A DNA stretch of 64,000 nucleotides from Clostridiales bacterium (GCA_028724525.1 JAQYCV010000019.1:1-64000), one strand, 5' to 3'; shown: positions 42,150 through 51,630, counted from the first letter of the stretch. The notes: generated by a model from the sequence alone, not told the origin. Program-made: numbers and translations.

Positions 42150-43592
42150 CTATTCGTTGGCTGTAGTAGCTTTCTTATTCATCATGGGACGAACTAGGAA
42201 AATGACCAGGACAAAGCCGATCAGGGAAATAAGGGCAGCCAGCTGGAAGACGGTATTAACGCCCTTCTGGATATTGGCAGGATTGCCGGGATCCGCGGCT
42301 GTATTGAGGTTATAGGCGACACCGAAGGCTGCGGCCGCGACTGTGCCGGACAGGGAGTTAAAGAAATTGACTAAAGAGGTCCCAATCCCCATGTCTTCTG
42401 GAGCAAGGAGGGCTTGGGCCGCCGGGGTAATGGAGACCGAGCGGAAGCCTTCTGCGATACCTGTCAAGCCCAGGCCTACCATGAAAACCAAGACGGAGGT
42501 GGCGGGGGTCGTCATACCTAAGAAGGCGAAGGGAATAGCGACGAAAAGGGTCGCTATAGCCATGGCCTTCCAAAGGTTAGTGACTTTTTTGCCAACCCAG
42601 GCCCCGCAGATGGTAGGTAGAATCATGCAAATAATAGTCCGGGGCAACTGAAGAGATCCCGCTACGGTTGTCGTCCCCTCCATGACCCTCAGGACAGCGA
42701 TGGGAGCATAGACATTCATGGCATTCTGATAGAAGTAGCAGATAAAGCCAATGAGCAGGAGGAGAGCATATTGGGAGTTTTTGAAAAGCCTCAGAGGGAT
42801 GAGGGGCTCTTTGACCTTGTTTTCCACCACGATCAGGGCAAACAGAGCAATAATGCCAAGTACGAGAGCCAGGATAACCTTGGTGTTACCAAAGCCGACA
42901 GAAGAACCAAAGTTGAGGGCCAGGAGGATGCCGCAGAGGGCAGCAATCAAGAGGACTATGCCCGCCCAGTCGATGGCAATCTTACCCTCACGCTTGACAT
43001 TAGGCAGGTTGAGCCCAATAAGGGCGACACCTGCGAGCAGGGGGATGGCAGGCATAAGGATGGCTGCGGTCATCATACCCCGGTCGGTCAGAAAGCCGGC
43101 GATGATACTGCCACCAAAACCTCCAACAGAGATAGCAGCGGCCAGCATGCCCATGGCCTTGGGGACATCTTTCCGCTCATTGATTAAGCTGACAATAATA
43201 TAAGGAGCGGCAGTAAACATCCCCTGGGCCAAGCTGATGATCAGCCTGAGGGCCATAAGAGGAACAAGCGAATGTACGAAGGGAAAAAGCAGGCCTGCCA
43301 GGGCGCAGACTAAGCCAGGGATAACTACAATATTACGGCGACCAATGATATCGCTGAGTTTACCACCAATCGGAGTCATGGTAGACACACCCAGGGCGGC
43401 AAAAATGGAAAAGAGGGAAACATAACCACTGGCATTGATCCCCTCCAAGATGGGAGAGGTCAGGGTGGAGAATACGAGGCCGTACATGGCGACAGAAAGC
43501 ATCATGCAAATGCAGCCTATCTGGACAGCAAGCTTTTTACGATCAGGAAGTGGAATCGCTACCTGGGGAAGAGTTTTAGTCGGATCAGCCAT
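42150..43592 (-). CDS. Major facilitator superfamily transporter (DHA2-like)
   Basis: This 480-residue membrane protein has about 14 hydrophobic helices. The MFS motif A reads GGKLSDIIGRRNIVV between TM2 and TM3, and a motif C-like Gly-rich helix (ISVGGFGGSIIAGFLTDRG) resembles drug/H+ antiporters of the DHA2 group. The substrate is unknown. It is encoded downstream of an M20 amidohydrolase on the same strand (73-base gap), which suggests transport of the amidohydrolase substrate or product rather than a general drug pump. An AGGAG site precedes the ATG. Confidence 0.85.
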   Translation of the reverse strand: MADPTKTLPQVAIPLPDRKKLAVQIGCICMMLSVAMYGLVFSTLTSPILEGINASGYVSLFSIFAALGVSTMTPIGGKLSDIIGRRNIVVIPGLVCALAGLLFPFVHSLVPLMALRLIISLAQGMFTAAPYIIVSLINERKDVPKAMGMLAAAISVGGFGGSIIAGFLTDRGMMTAAILMPAIPLLAGVALIGLNLPNVKREGKIAIDWAGIVLLIAALCGILLALNFGSSVGFGNTKVILALVLGIIALFALIVVENKVKEPLIPLRLFKNSQYALLLLIGFICYFYQNAMNVYAPIAVLRVMEGTTTVAGSLQLPRTIICMILPTICGAWVGKKVTNLWKAMAIATLFVAIPFAFLGMTTPATSVLVFMVGLGLTGIAEGFRSVSITPAAQALLAPEDMGIGTSLVNFFNSLSGTVAAAAFGVAYNLNTAADPGNPANIQKGVNTVFQLAALISLIGFVLVIFLVRPMMNKKATTANE

Positions 43593-43665
43593 GAGGAAGA
43601 TCTCCTTTCTTATCAGGCGCCTATGGCGCTATAAAATAAAATGGGCGATACAAAGAGATCGCGGA

Positions 43666-44841
43666 TTATTGATTGCTCTTCAGCCAGGCTGCAGCGCAAT
43701 GGGCATAGTAGGCTGATCCAATAGGACATACGGCTTCGTTAAATTGTGCTTTGGGGTTATGGGCCATGTATTGACCACGATCATCCAGATAGCCAGCGGA
43801 AAGATACATAAAGACACTGGGAACCTTCTCTGCGATGCAGGCAAAGTCTTCAGAAGCACTGGCCTCTACACCAGGATAGGGCATGGCCTTGGGCACCCCT
43901 ACTGCCTGCATATAGCCCAAGATTTCATCTGTGAGGGCTGGATCACAAACCAGGTTGGGGACCTCATACAGCATTTCAACCTCTGCCTGGCCGCCAAAAG
44001 TGCTTGCTACGGCCTGGGAAACCTCTTGCATCCTACGAACTAGGAGTTCTCGGGCCTTGGCATCATTGGTCCGAATAGTACCTTCCAAGACGGCGGTTTC
44101 CGGAATCAGGTTGGGAGCGGTGCCACCCTCGATTTTTCCAATTGTCATAACGCAAGCTTTGGCTGGATCCGCTTCCCGAGCGATAATCGCTTCCAGGGCT
44201 TGGTAGATATTCACGGCGATATTCAGGGGATCAATAGTCATGTGGGGATAAGCACCATGGCCGCCCCGACCGGTTATTTTAATGCGGAAGCCATCGACAC
44301 TAAACATCATATTCGTCTTGTTGTTATACATGTAAAGTCCGATGGGCATCTTACCAGGTGATACGTGATAGCCGAGGGCCACATCCACGCAGGGATTCTC
44401 CAGAATGCCATGCTCAATCATGTCACGGCTACCCTGGAAGGTTTCCTCCCCTGGCTGGAACATGAACTTCACCGTGCCCTCAAGGTCTTGCTCGCTTTCT
44501 TTCAGCATGCGGGCAGCCGTCAGCAGCATGGCGGTGTGGAAATCATGGCCGCAGGTATGAGCCGCCTGGCCCGAGGCACAGGCAAAGGGCTCGCCACTTT
44601 CTTCTGCCATAGGCAGGGCATCCATGTCGGCCCGCAACAAAATACATTTGCCTGGCTTGCCTAGGGTGGCCGTTACACCATGGCCGCATTCTTTGGGGTC
44701 TAAGCCATACTCTTTGAGCTTTTCCATGACGTAGGCCTTGGTCATAGGCAGGTCCAGGCCAACCTCGGCATGCTGGTGGATATGACGGCGATTTGCTATG
44801 GTATCGTCTGCAAGTTCTTGCGCTCTAGCCCAATAATCCAT
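43666..44841 (-). CDS. M20 family amidohydrolase (N-acyl amino acid / hippurate hydrolase type)
   Basis: This 391-residue metal-dependent amidohydrolase has RRHIHQHAEVGLDLP, the metal-binding RADMDALPMAEESG, HTCGHDFHTAMLL, QPGEETFQGSRDM and the dimerisation-domain GRGGHGAYPHMTIDP, all typical of subfamily M20D. Such enzymes remove acyl groups from N-acyl amino acids; the exact substrate cannot be read from sequence. It heads a unit with an MFS transporter and has a good promoter. A regulator gene is divergently encoded 202 bp away and is the likely controller. Confidence 0.9.
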   Translation of the reverse strand: MDYWARAQELADDTIANRRHIHQHAEVGLDLPMTKAYVMEKLKEYGLDPKECGHGVTATLGKPGKCILLRADMDALPMAEESGEPFACASGQAAHTCGHDFHTAMLLTAARMLKESEQDLEGTVKFMFQPGEETFQGSRDMIEHGILENPCVDVALGYHVSPGKMPIGLYMYNNKTNMMFSVDGFRIKITGRGGHGAYPHMTIDPLNIAVNIYQALEAIIAREADPAKACVMTIGKIEGGTAPNLIPETAVLEGTIRTNDAKARELLVRRMQEVSQAVASTFGGQAEVEMLYEVPNLVCDPALTDEILGYMQAVGVPKAMPYPGVEASASEDFACIAEKVPSVFMYLSAGYLDDRGQYMAHNPKAQFNEAVCPIGSAYYAHCAAAWLKSNQ

Positions 44842-44905
44842 CTGTTTCCTCCTTTAATAAACACATCTCTGTATTAAACGAACGATTGGTCGCTTATTCT
44901 CTCGC

Positions 44906-44934
44906 AATATACAATAAATTGAGTCTATAGACAA
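44906..44934 (-). promoter_or_regulatory. Promoter of the amidohydrolase-MFS unit
   Basis: The minus strand has TTGTCT, a 17-base spacer and TATATT, about 65 bases before the amidohydrolase start. Just downstream lies CGACCAATCGTTCG, an imperfect dyad (10 of 14 positions symmetric), which could be an operator for the divergent regulator. Confidence 0.55.
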
Positions 44935-45043
44935 GAGGGCCCAGTTGCTTGGGCATGAAAGGCCTATAAGTTGTCGGTCAACAAATGATCCACAAGAAAA
45001 ATGCAGATAGGCTAGAATAAGGCTCAGAAAAGGAGCGAAAAAT

Positions 45044-46039
45044 ATGAAGCATAAAATCTTGTTTTTTGTCAGCCCCTTCCTGCGACGATATATGGAAGAG
45101 GTTACCCAGAAAATCAAGCTCAACTGCTCAATAGAATTTGCGGAATATTGTAACTTCGCAGCCCTGCCTGACCTCTTCTGGGACAGTGTCGACCGAGCAG
45201 ATGCCTTTATGGTCTATGGTCAGGTGGCCGGCTACATTGTCAAGCAAGCGGCAGAAAAGTCCGGCAAGAGGGTCCGCATGTTCGATGCGGATATTACAGC
45301 TTTTTATCGTTTGATGATTGAGTTGTTCCTGAAAAATCATCTCGATCCCCAGCGGGTGATTTTCGATTACCTCCTTCTCCTCCCCCTCGACCCTACTGTC
45401 CAGGCCTATATTGATAACATCAATGAGGACAATCTCATTGCAGATGACCTCCTCTTTGAATGGGAGCAACAATTATCCACTCAGGATTACCAGGGTCTGG
45501 AACATATTCTATTAACGAAGATCCAAGAGGCCTGGGAGGCCAAAAACATGGATCTGGTCTTATGCTCTTTCAGCACCCTGGTAGCAGACTTAGAGCGTCT
45601 GGGTATTGCCTATCGATATGTGATGCCAACGGCTGATCAAATTCATGCCCAGCTAGATGATCTCTGTACCCAGCTGGAAATAGATGATCTTAAGTCTGCA
45701 GATGCTGAAAACTCAGTTGCAGGCTCCCTGGTTCCCAGTATGGGGCAGAATAGAGAGCAAGAGTTTAACCAAAGAGTCACTGCGATTGCCGAAGCCTGCG
45801 GTTTCTCCACAACGACGGTCCAAAAGCTCTTTAATATTGTGGAAACTCAAAATAGCTTGGAATTCACGACTCAGGAGCTGGCAGACTCTATGATCTCTAC
45901 AGTTCGTTATGCCCAGAGGATTCTCAGAACTCTGGAAGATAAGGGCTACGCCTCATATGTCTATCCCTTAAATACCTCGGCCCGGGGCAGGCCCCGCAAG
46001 GTCTACCGCTTGAAGCTTTGGGATGACCTTGAGGGCTAG
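45044..46039 (+). CDS. Predicted transcriptional regulator with C-terminal winged helix, divergent from the amidohydrolase
   Basis: This 331-residue protein has an N-terminal part (about 1-110) that looks like an alpha/beta signalling domain: HKILFFVSPFLRRYMEEVTQ, then RADAFMVYGQVAGYIVKQ. A helical middle follows. The C-terminal 80 residues form a winged-helix-like domain: LEFTTQELADSMISTVRYAQRILRTLEDKGYA, then a basic wing with ARGRPRKVYRL. I do not recognise a named family. Divergent placement from the amidohydrolase/MFS unit suggests local control. AGGAGCG precedes the ATG. The 3' end overlaps by 4 bases the end of the convergent DUF2254 pseudogene. Confidence 0.65.
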   Translation: MKHKILFFVSPFLRRYMEEVTQKIKLNCSIEFAEYCNFAALPDLFWDSVDRADAFMVYGQVAGYIVKQAAEKSGKRVRMFDADITAFYRLMIELFLKNHLDPQRVIFDYLLLLPLDPTVQAYIDNINEDNLIADDLLFEWEQQLSTQDYQGLEHILLTKIQEAWEAKNMDLVLCSFSTLVADLERLGIAYRYVMPTADQIHAQLDDLCTQLEIDDLKSADAENSVAGSLVPSMGQNREQEFNQRVTAIAEACGFSTTTVQKLFNIVETQNSLEFTTQELADSMISTVRYAQRILRTLEDKGYASYVYPLNTSARGRPRKVYRLKLWDDLEG

Positions 46040-47314
46040 GCCTGGGCACTGACCTCGGCGAGATTGAGGCCGGCTTCCAGGTTTTCTCGGATTTTCTGGA
46101 AGCGGCTGAGATGGATGGGATGTTGGAAGTTCTCAGTAAGTTGGGCATAGGTTGCATCAAAAAACGCCTTTACTTGGCTTTTGGCGCTGACACCTGCCAA
46201 CATATAGATCAGGTTGAGACCTTCTAAAATAGTCTGGGCCATTAAAGGGTCATTGCCAGCCAGGGCAACAAGTGGACTAAAGACCAGGTAAAGTTCTTCG
46301 GCGACCGTATAGTTTTGATAAATAATTTTGATATCCCCTTCTTCCTTAGCCACTATATAGGGTTTGCCCGAGGAGAAGAGTTTCCCCAGCAAGGGAGAAA
46401 GTTTTTGGATACAAGAGATAGCGGTGTTCGTATCACTATTTCCCGGACTCAAGTTTGTGGCCGCAATTTCGGCCAGCTTAATAATTTCATGGTGATAGTC
46501 GCGATCATCATTCTTAAACATATTAATAACAAAACAAGCGCTAATTGTCTTACGCATGCTTTTCTTATCTTCTGGCAATAGGGCCTCTGCCTCCTTGTCC
46601 GGAGACGCATAGATCTTAAGCGTAGCCAGAGTGGAGGCAACGGGCACATATTCACCCACCCGCTGATTGATGATCATTTCCGCCTTATAGCCATGCAAGG
46701 CCTTGGCCAGGCGATCTTAGTCAATTTCAAAGAGATAGCCTGTGGCCTGGGATAAGATGGACACTTCATCAGCCAGATCCCCCCTTTCTTCCATACTGGC
46801 TTGCCGTCTCAGGGTCAACTGCTCATCGACCAGGCTGGCACAATCTTGGCTGAGGTTCTCAATAATATTGGAAATTTTGAGATTTTCTAAAATCCTTTGC
46901 GAAAAAATGACGAAGCCAATCATGGCCAGGATGGAATAAACGACACCTAAGCTACCCGTCATTACATTGGCCTTGGAGTCAACATTTTGCAGCATAAAGA
47001 GGCTGATGACAGAATAAAAGAAACCACCCACAAAGATGCCATGCAGGGAGAGCACGTCTGTGCGGTCTATAAAATCTTGGACCATCCGGGGCGTGACACT
47101 GCTAGCGTATTTATTGAGGACAGTGATGATAATCGTAAGTGAAAAAATACTGATGGTCAAAAAGACACCTGATAGGTTAGACAGAAAATTAATCGAGACA
47201 TCCACCGGCAATAAAAGCTCGGCCGGCAGGTAAGCCTACTGTCAAAAGGCTAAACTTGGACATCTTAACGATATTTTTACGGTTGATTAGCCAGAGTTGT
47301 ATTTTGCGTATCAT
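46036..47314 (-). pseudogene. Broken DUF2254 membrane protein gene (one frameshift, one in-frame stop)
   Basis: Read together, the pieces give about 426 codons, the normal DUF2254 length. The first piece starts at ATG 47314 after GGAGCTCC (MIRKIQLWLINRKN) and runs to about residue 30. A frame change near 47225-47245 (around GCCGGCC) is needed to continue into the second piece (LLLPVDVSINFLSNLSG to GYLFEID). That piece ends at TAA (46719-46717). The same frame resumes directly with DRLAKALHGYKAEM and runs to 46036, including the family's LAEIAATNLSPGNSDTNTAISCI signature. Two independent lesions indicate a decayed gene. TAA excludes selenocysteine or pyrrolysine recoding. The DUF2254 function is unknown. 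Confidence 0.8.
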
Positions 47315-47361
47315 AGGAGCTCCTTAAGAAACTGGACTCTTTAACGTGAGTGGGGCTTGAA

Positions 47362-49683
47362 CTAGTCCAAATCAGGCAAGAAGATTTCAAGACCTGTGGG
47401 CAAGTTATTGATGTTCTCAATCTGGGGGTTGACTGCTAAAACCCGATCTACAACGGCCTCATAGGCTCCGTAATGCCGATAGAGTATGGTGTAAAGGATA
47501 TCACCGTTCTGGACCACATACGTGCTACCTGTAGGCTTTGCGGCTTCTACAGTCGCACTGGTCTGGGTCACTTCCTCCCTGCTTGTCTCAGACTCTGATG
47601 TGGTTCTGATCTTTTCTTCGCCCTGGGTCTCCTCTTCCTCACCCTGACTCTCCTCTACAGAAGGGACCTCCCCGCCTTGACTGGCAAGGAAGGCCTGCCA
47701 GCTTTTGGCCAGCTGGGTCCCAAGTTGCTTGCGGCTTGCCTGTAATTGGCGAAGACTCCTTGTGAGTTTTTCGGTAAGCTCGTGCAAAGACTCCAGGGTT
47801 TCTTCTGTTTGGACTTGCTCTGGCTGGTCTGGCTGGTCTGTTTGGCCGCCTACCTCCCCAATCTGAGGCACGGAGCTAGTGCTAGGCTCGCTTGTCTTAC
47901 TACTTGCGCGTGGAGCTGTCTCCTTAAGGCTGGGGTCTGAAGACTCCGTGCTGCTTGCAAGCTGGGTTTGGTCCTGGCCAGAATTACTTGTGCTAGTTTT
48001 CTCTTGCTGCGTTGGCGTAGTGATGGGGGCCTTACCAGCCGAGTCAGCGCGCAGGAAAATATAGCCCACATAAAGGACGGCAGCCAGGGCTACAAGACAG
48101 AGGATAACCAGCAAAGGCAGGAGCCAGCGGTGCTGGCTAGGCCTGGCGTCTTTTGCAGAGTCTACTGCATAGGCGGAGGGCTTGTCTGGGGTTGGCGGAT
48201 CCGGGGGAATACTTGTTCGCCGGGGCTTCTGATCAATCGCCTCATCAAGAGGGGCAGGCTCTATTGGCCGGTAGACGACATCTGCATCTTCTGGATACGT
48301 CTCCGCAGTCCAGACCGAGTCTGGGCTAAGTTCTGCTTGGCTAGCCTGGCTTGTGCTTGCATCCTCTAGGTCCTCTGCCAGGTCCTCAAGTTCTATCTCT
48401 CGGTCATTCGGCTGGTCTAGCGCTTGAGAAGGGACGGCCGCTTCCATGGCCGGATTCCTATCCTCTCGCTCTACAAACTGAGTATCATCCTCTGCCTCTT
48501 CTTCTGTATTTTCTTGCTTACTGACCTCTATATCTGGCACAAGAGAGTCGGAACTGGCCTCTGCTTCCTGCTGGTCTATATAGTCTTCCAGGCTCTCCCC
48601 CACTGCTTGTAAGTCTTTTTGGAATTCTTCCAGACTAGGGTAGCGGTCTTTGGGATCAGTGGCCGTAGCCTTGGTCAAGGCTTGGGCAAAATCTGGCAAG
48701 ACCGCCTGCAAATGTGGCATGGCTAGGTCAGCTTCTGGAGAGGCATGATCTGCCTCATCCGGGGAGATTTTCCTGCGCAGATAGGCTTCAAAATCTTGTG
48801 GGCTGACCAGTTGCAGGAGTAGCAAGCCCAAGGCAAAGATATCGCTAGCCTGGCTAGGTGGACCACCTTGTGCCAATTCTGGAGAAAGATAGACTTTAAG
48901 CGGGACAGGCCAGGTCTCAGGCCCTGTCCGAATGGCGATTGTTCCAATCAAACCGCTGATGGGTAAGCCGCCCAACTTGTAGCTGTAGGGTCCTTGACGG
49001 AAAATACGGCTGGGTAGGATGGGGCCATAGGTTAGGTTGTGGGCATGCAGGGCAGATAGGGCCTGACTGATATCTCGAGAGAGAGCCAAGGCTTCACTTG
49101 CTTGAAAGGCTTCCAGATTAGCCGCAGACTGGTCAAGATCTGCTGACAGATCGGAGTCAGTATTTTGGAGGGCGAAAAGTGTCTCTTCTAATGGCTTATA
49201 GGCACTTAGGCTGGGTAAAAACTCCGTGCGGATTAAGACATGCCAGCCTGGACCCTGTAACTGTTTTAGGGCCTTATAGTCCAAAATTTTTAAGAAGGGG
49301 CTGTCAAATTGCAAATCTTGCAGCTGGTGAATTTCTTCCTGAATACCCTGAACCAGGTCTTTGTAATAGGCCGCTAGATCTTGAGGATTGCTGATTCCGA
49401 GATCGCGGGCTATATCCTGGCCAGCGGCTACATTACGGGGCAAGGTCAGAACGCGTATGGCATAACGTTCCGAACTAGCTGGCTGAGTCTGCCTTAACTC
49501 TACAGCGTCTTCTAAACTGAGATCTCCTGAATGGCCACTTAGATCCTGGGGTCTATCGGTATGGACCAGGCCCTCCGTGCTTACTTCATATACAGAACCG
49601 AATAAGCCGGAACCCAGCTGGCGCACGACCTTGAGGTCTGGCCACAGACTTTCAATGAGATAGATATCTGTTGCTTGTGACAT
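47362..49683 (-). CDS. Transmembrane pseudokinase with extracytoplasmic LysM domain
   Basis: This is a 773-residue protein. An N-terminal Ser/Thr-kinase-like fold (about 15-365) has the Gly loop LGSGLFGSV, but the catalytic motifs are replaced: the VAIK Lys is Arg77, HRD is YGP (219-221), the catalytic-loop Lys and Asn are Leu223 and Arg226, and DFG is GLP (239-241). Structural motifs such as YLSPEL and SDIFALGLLLLQL remain. Then come an acidic linker (370-515), one TM helix (520-544), a Ser/Thr/Gln-rich external stretch, a short coiled coil (about 628-665) and a C-terminal LysM domain (from about 720, TYVVQNGDILYTI). I infer a non-catalytic receptor sensing peptidoglycan. No partner phosphatase or kinase is adjacent. 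Confidence 0.85.
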   Translation of the reverse strand: MSQATDIYLIESLWPDLKVVRQLGSGLFGSVYEVSTEGLVHTDRPQDLSGHSGDLSLEDAVELRQTQPASSERYAIRVLTLPRNVAAGQDIARDLGISNPQDLAAYYKDLVQGIQEEIHQLQDLQFDSPFLKILDYKALKQLQGPGWHVLIRTEFLPSLSAYKPLEETLFALQNTDSDLSADLDQSAANLEAFQASEALALSRDISQALSALHAHNLTYGPILPSRIFRQGPYSYKLGGLPISGLIGTIAIRTGPETWPVPLKVYLSPELAQGGPPSQASDIFALGLLLLQLVSPQDFEAYLRRKISPDEADHASPEADLAMPHLQAVLPDFAQALTKATATDPKDRYPSLEEFQKDLQAVGESLEDYIDQQEAEASSDSLVPDIEVSKQENTEEEAEDDTQFVEREDRNPAMEAAVPSQALDQPNDREIELEDLAEDLEDASTSQASQAELSPDSVWTAETYPEDADVVYRPIEPAPLDEAIDQKPRRTSIPPDPPTPDKPSAYAVDSAKDARPSQHRWLLPLLVILCLVALAAVLYVGYIFLRADSAGKAPITTPTQQEKTSTSNSGQDQTQLASSTESSDPSLKETAPRASSKTSEPSTSSVPQIGEVGGQTDQPDQPEQVQTEETLESLHELTEKLTRSLRQLQASRKQLGTQLAKSWQAFLASQGGEVPSVEESQGEEEETQGEEKIRTTSESETSREEVTQTSATVEAAKPTGSTYVVQNGDILYTILYRHYGAYEAVVDRVLAVNPQIENINNLPTGLEIFLPDLD

Positions 49684-49800
49684 GGGTTTCCCTCCGGTAA
49701 AAGAATACTTTAGGCGGCAAAAGCCATGCTTAATATAACCTAAAGTCTCTGTCTAAAGCCTTTTACTACAAGCTTGTAAAGAAAGCGTAACCGGAAAGAA

Positions 49801-49829
49801 AAACGCTGCCCCTGAATGAGGCAGCGTTT
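49801..49829 (-). terminator. Rho-independent terminator of the binding-protein gene
   Basis: AAACGCTGCC pairs with GGCAGCGTTT around a 9-base loop, followed on the minus strand by TTCTTTCC. It lies 24 bases after the stop codon. Confidence 0.85.
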
Positions 49830-49853
49830 GGCCAACTTTTGGAAAACTTATGC

Positions 49854-51539
49854 TTATTTGACTGGTGTAGCTTCCTGAGCGACAAAGACTCCATCTACTA
49901 CTTTGGTAATAATCATAGACTTGACAGGACTACCATCCTGGTCAAAGCTCAAAGTGCCTGTGGCGCCTTCAAATGCACTGGTCTCCATTAAGGCAACCCG
50001 GATGGCTTCTGGATCGGTAGAATCCGCTCTTTTAATCGCATCTACCAGCAACATATAGGCATCATAACCCAGGGCCGCATAGGCGTTGGGCTCTTCACCG
50101 TATTTCTCTGTGTAGGCTTTAGCAAAGCGTTCTGCTTCCTCAGTCAGGGGCAGGGAGGCATTGTAGTGGGAGCTAAAGTAAACGTCTTGATCAAGCGCAT
50201 CTCCTCCAATCTTGAGGAAGTCTGGATTATCCCAGGTGTCCCCTCCTAAGATAGGAGCAGTGATGCCTAAGTCTCTGGCCTGCTTGATCAACAATGCACA
50301 ATCTCCATAATTGCCTGGGCAGAAAATGACGTCAGGGTTTGCCTGCATGAGATTGTTCAGTTGGGGGCCAAAGTCTTGGTCGCCCGTCTTGTAGGAGGCC
50401 TCAAAGACGATAGCGTCATCACCTGCTTGATCCTTAAAGGTATTGGCAAATTGCTTGCAGAGTCCTACGGAATAGTCACTAGAAAGATCCTGCAGGATAG
50501 CCGCAGTCTTGGCTCCTAAATTCTCCATGGCATATTGGGCCAGGGCCATGCCCTGATAGGTGTCCGTAAAGCAGGCCCGGAAGAAATACGGATTATCAAC
50601 AGTGACAGAGGGGTTGGTAGCAGCAGTGCTGATAGCAGGCACTTTTTCTTCCAAGAAGACGGGGGCAGATGCCTGAGACAGCATAGAGGTGTGAGGGCCT
50701 AAGACAGCCACGACTTTTTCCTGGGTAACCAGGCGTTGGGCTACGTTATAGGCTTCCATCTGGTCAGACTTATTGTCCGCCTTCAGCAGGGCAACTTTGC
50801 GGCCCAAGACCTCAGGTACCAGGGACTGAGCCAGCTCCATACCCCGGAAATCCATTTGGGCAGCGGCGGCGAACAAACCAGAGAAGGGTTCTAAAACACC
50901 GATGCGGATGGCATTGGGGTCGTTGATGTTCTCTTTGAGACTTTCCGGACTGGTAGCCTCTTTGTAGAGAGCCAGGGCAGCACTAGGCGCATAGAAAGTC
51001 ACTTGCTCGACTTGGTCACTATCTGCTCCTACAGCAATCCGGGCCTGGCCAGTCAAAAAACTATAGATATAAAGGGTTTGATCTTCCGACTCCTCAGTCT
51101 CGGCAGCCTCCCCATAGGTAGCCAGCATATCTTTAGCTAAAGAACCTAGCTGAATGTTGTCGGGGAAAACCAACTTATTGGCATGTTCTATGCTGGCCTG
51201 GTCAAAGCTGATCCCAATGACCTGGCAGTCTCCATAAGCCTGGCTGGCAGAAGCTAAAGCGGCAAGATAAATCTTGGCCTCTTGGTCTGCTTTCCGGATT
51301 GTGAGATAAGCAGTTTGGCCCGGATTTAGTTCACCATCCTCTGTCAAGGCCCAGCCCTGGTCAGCCAAGTCAGCAAAGGCAAAAGGCAGATGAACGTCTA
51401 GACCTTCGAGAGTAAAGCTAAAATCTGACAAGTGGGAAGGCAAAGAGTCGCCGCTTTCCTCCGCCCACATGACAGGTGCGGCTAAGCCTGTGAAGACAAA
51501 GCTTAGAACGATCAAAGCAATGAACAAAGATTTTTTCAT
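49854..51539 (-). CDS. ABC-type branched-chain amino acid binding protein (LivJ-like) with an extra N-terminal domain
   Basis: This 561-residue exported protein has a signal peptide (MKKSLFIALIVLSFVFTGL, predicted cleavage near AEES), with no lipobox Cys. An unfamiliar domain of about 170 residues (30-205) is followed by a complete type I periplasmic-binding fold. The fold begins IRIGVLEPFSGLFAAAAQMDFRGMELA and includes VLGPHTSMLSQASAPVF and ILGGDTWDNPDF. LivJ homologues bind branched-chain amino acids, amides or urea. No livH, livM, livG or livF gene lies beside it, so it is an orphan. Without a lipid anchor it may be released or held by other means. It has its own promoter and terminator. 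Confidence 0.83.
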   Translation of the reverse strand: MKKSLFIALIVLSFVFTGLAAPVMWAEESGDSLPSHLSDFSFTLEGLDVHLPFAFADLADQGWALTEDGELNPGQTAYLTIRKADQEAKIYLAALASASQAYGDCQVIGISFDQASIEHANKLVFPDNIQLGSLAKDMLATYGEAAETEESEDQTLYIYSFLTGQARIAVGADSDQVEQVTFYAPSAALALYKEATSPESLKENINDPNAIRIGVLEPFSGLFAAAAQMDFRGMELAQSLVPEVLGRKVALLKADNKSDQMEAYNVAQRLVTQEKVVAVLGPHTSMLSQASAPVFLEEKVPAISTAATNPSVTVDNPYFFRACFTDTYQGMALAQYAMENLGAKTAAILQDLSSDYSVGLCKQFANTFKDQAGDDAIVFEASYKTGDQDFGPQLNNLMQANPDVIFCPGNYGDCALLIKQARDLGITAPILGGDTWDNPDFLKIGGDALDQDVYFSSHYNASLPLTEEAERFAKAYTEKYGEEPNAYAALGYDAYMLLVDAIKRADSTDPEAIRVALMETSAFEGATGTLSFDQDGSPVKSMIITKVVDGVFVAQEATPVK

Positions 51540-51573
51540 GTTGCACCTACCTTAATGAAAGATTTACACAGAT

Positions 51574-51602
51574 ATTATACCTATTTATGGCACTATTGCG
51601 AA
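51574..51602 (-). promoter_or_regulatory. Promoter of the LivJ-like gene
   Basis: The minus strand has TTCGCA, a 17-base spacer and TATAAT, about 35 bases before the start codon. Confidence 0.6.
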
Positions 51603-51630
51603 CAAAGATCTTAAACCAGCCAAAGACAAC

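Noticed and set aside
46036-47211. Programmed read-through or recoding of the TAA in the DUF2254 gene
   Set aside because: TAA is not used for selenocysteine or pyrrolysine, and a separate frameshift upstream already breaks the gene. Decay explains both.
45044-47361. A ZorB or other Zorya component among the genes near 45-47 kb
   Set aside because: The membrane frames there are pieces of a DUF2254 protein, and the plus-strand gene is a winged-helix regulator. No OmpA/MotB-type peptidoglycan-binding motif is present.
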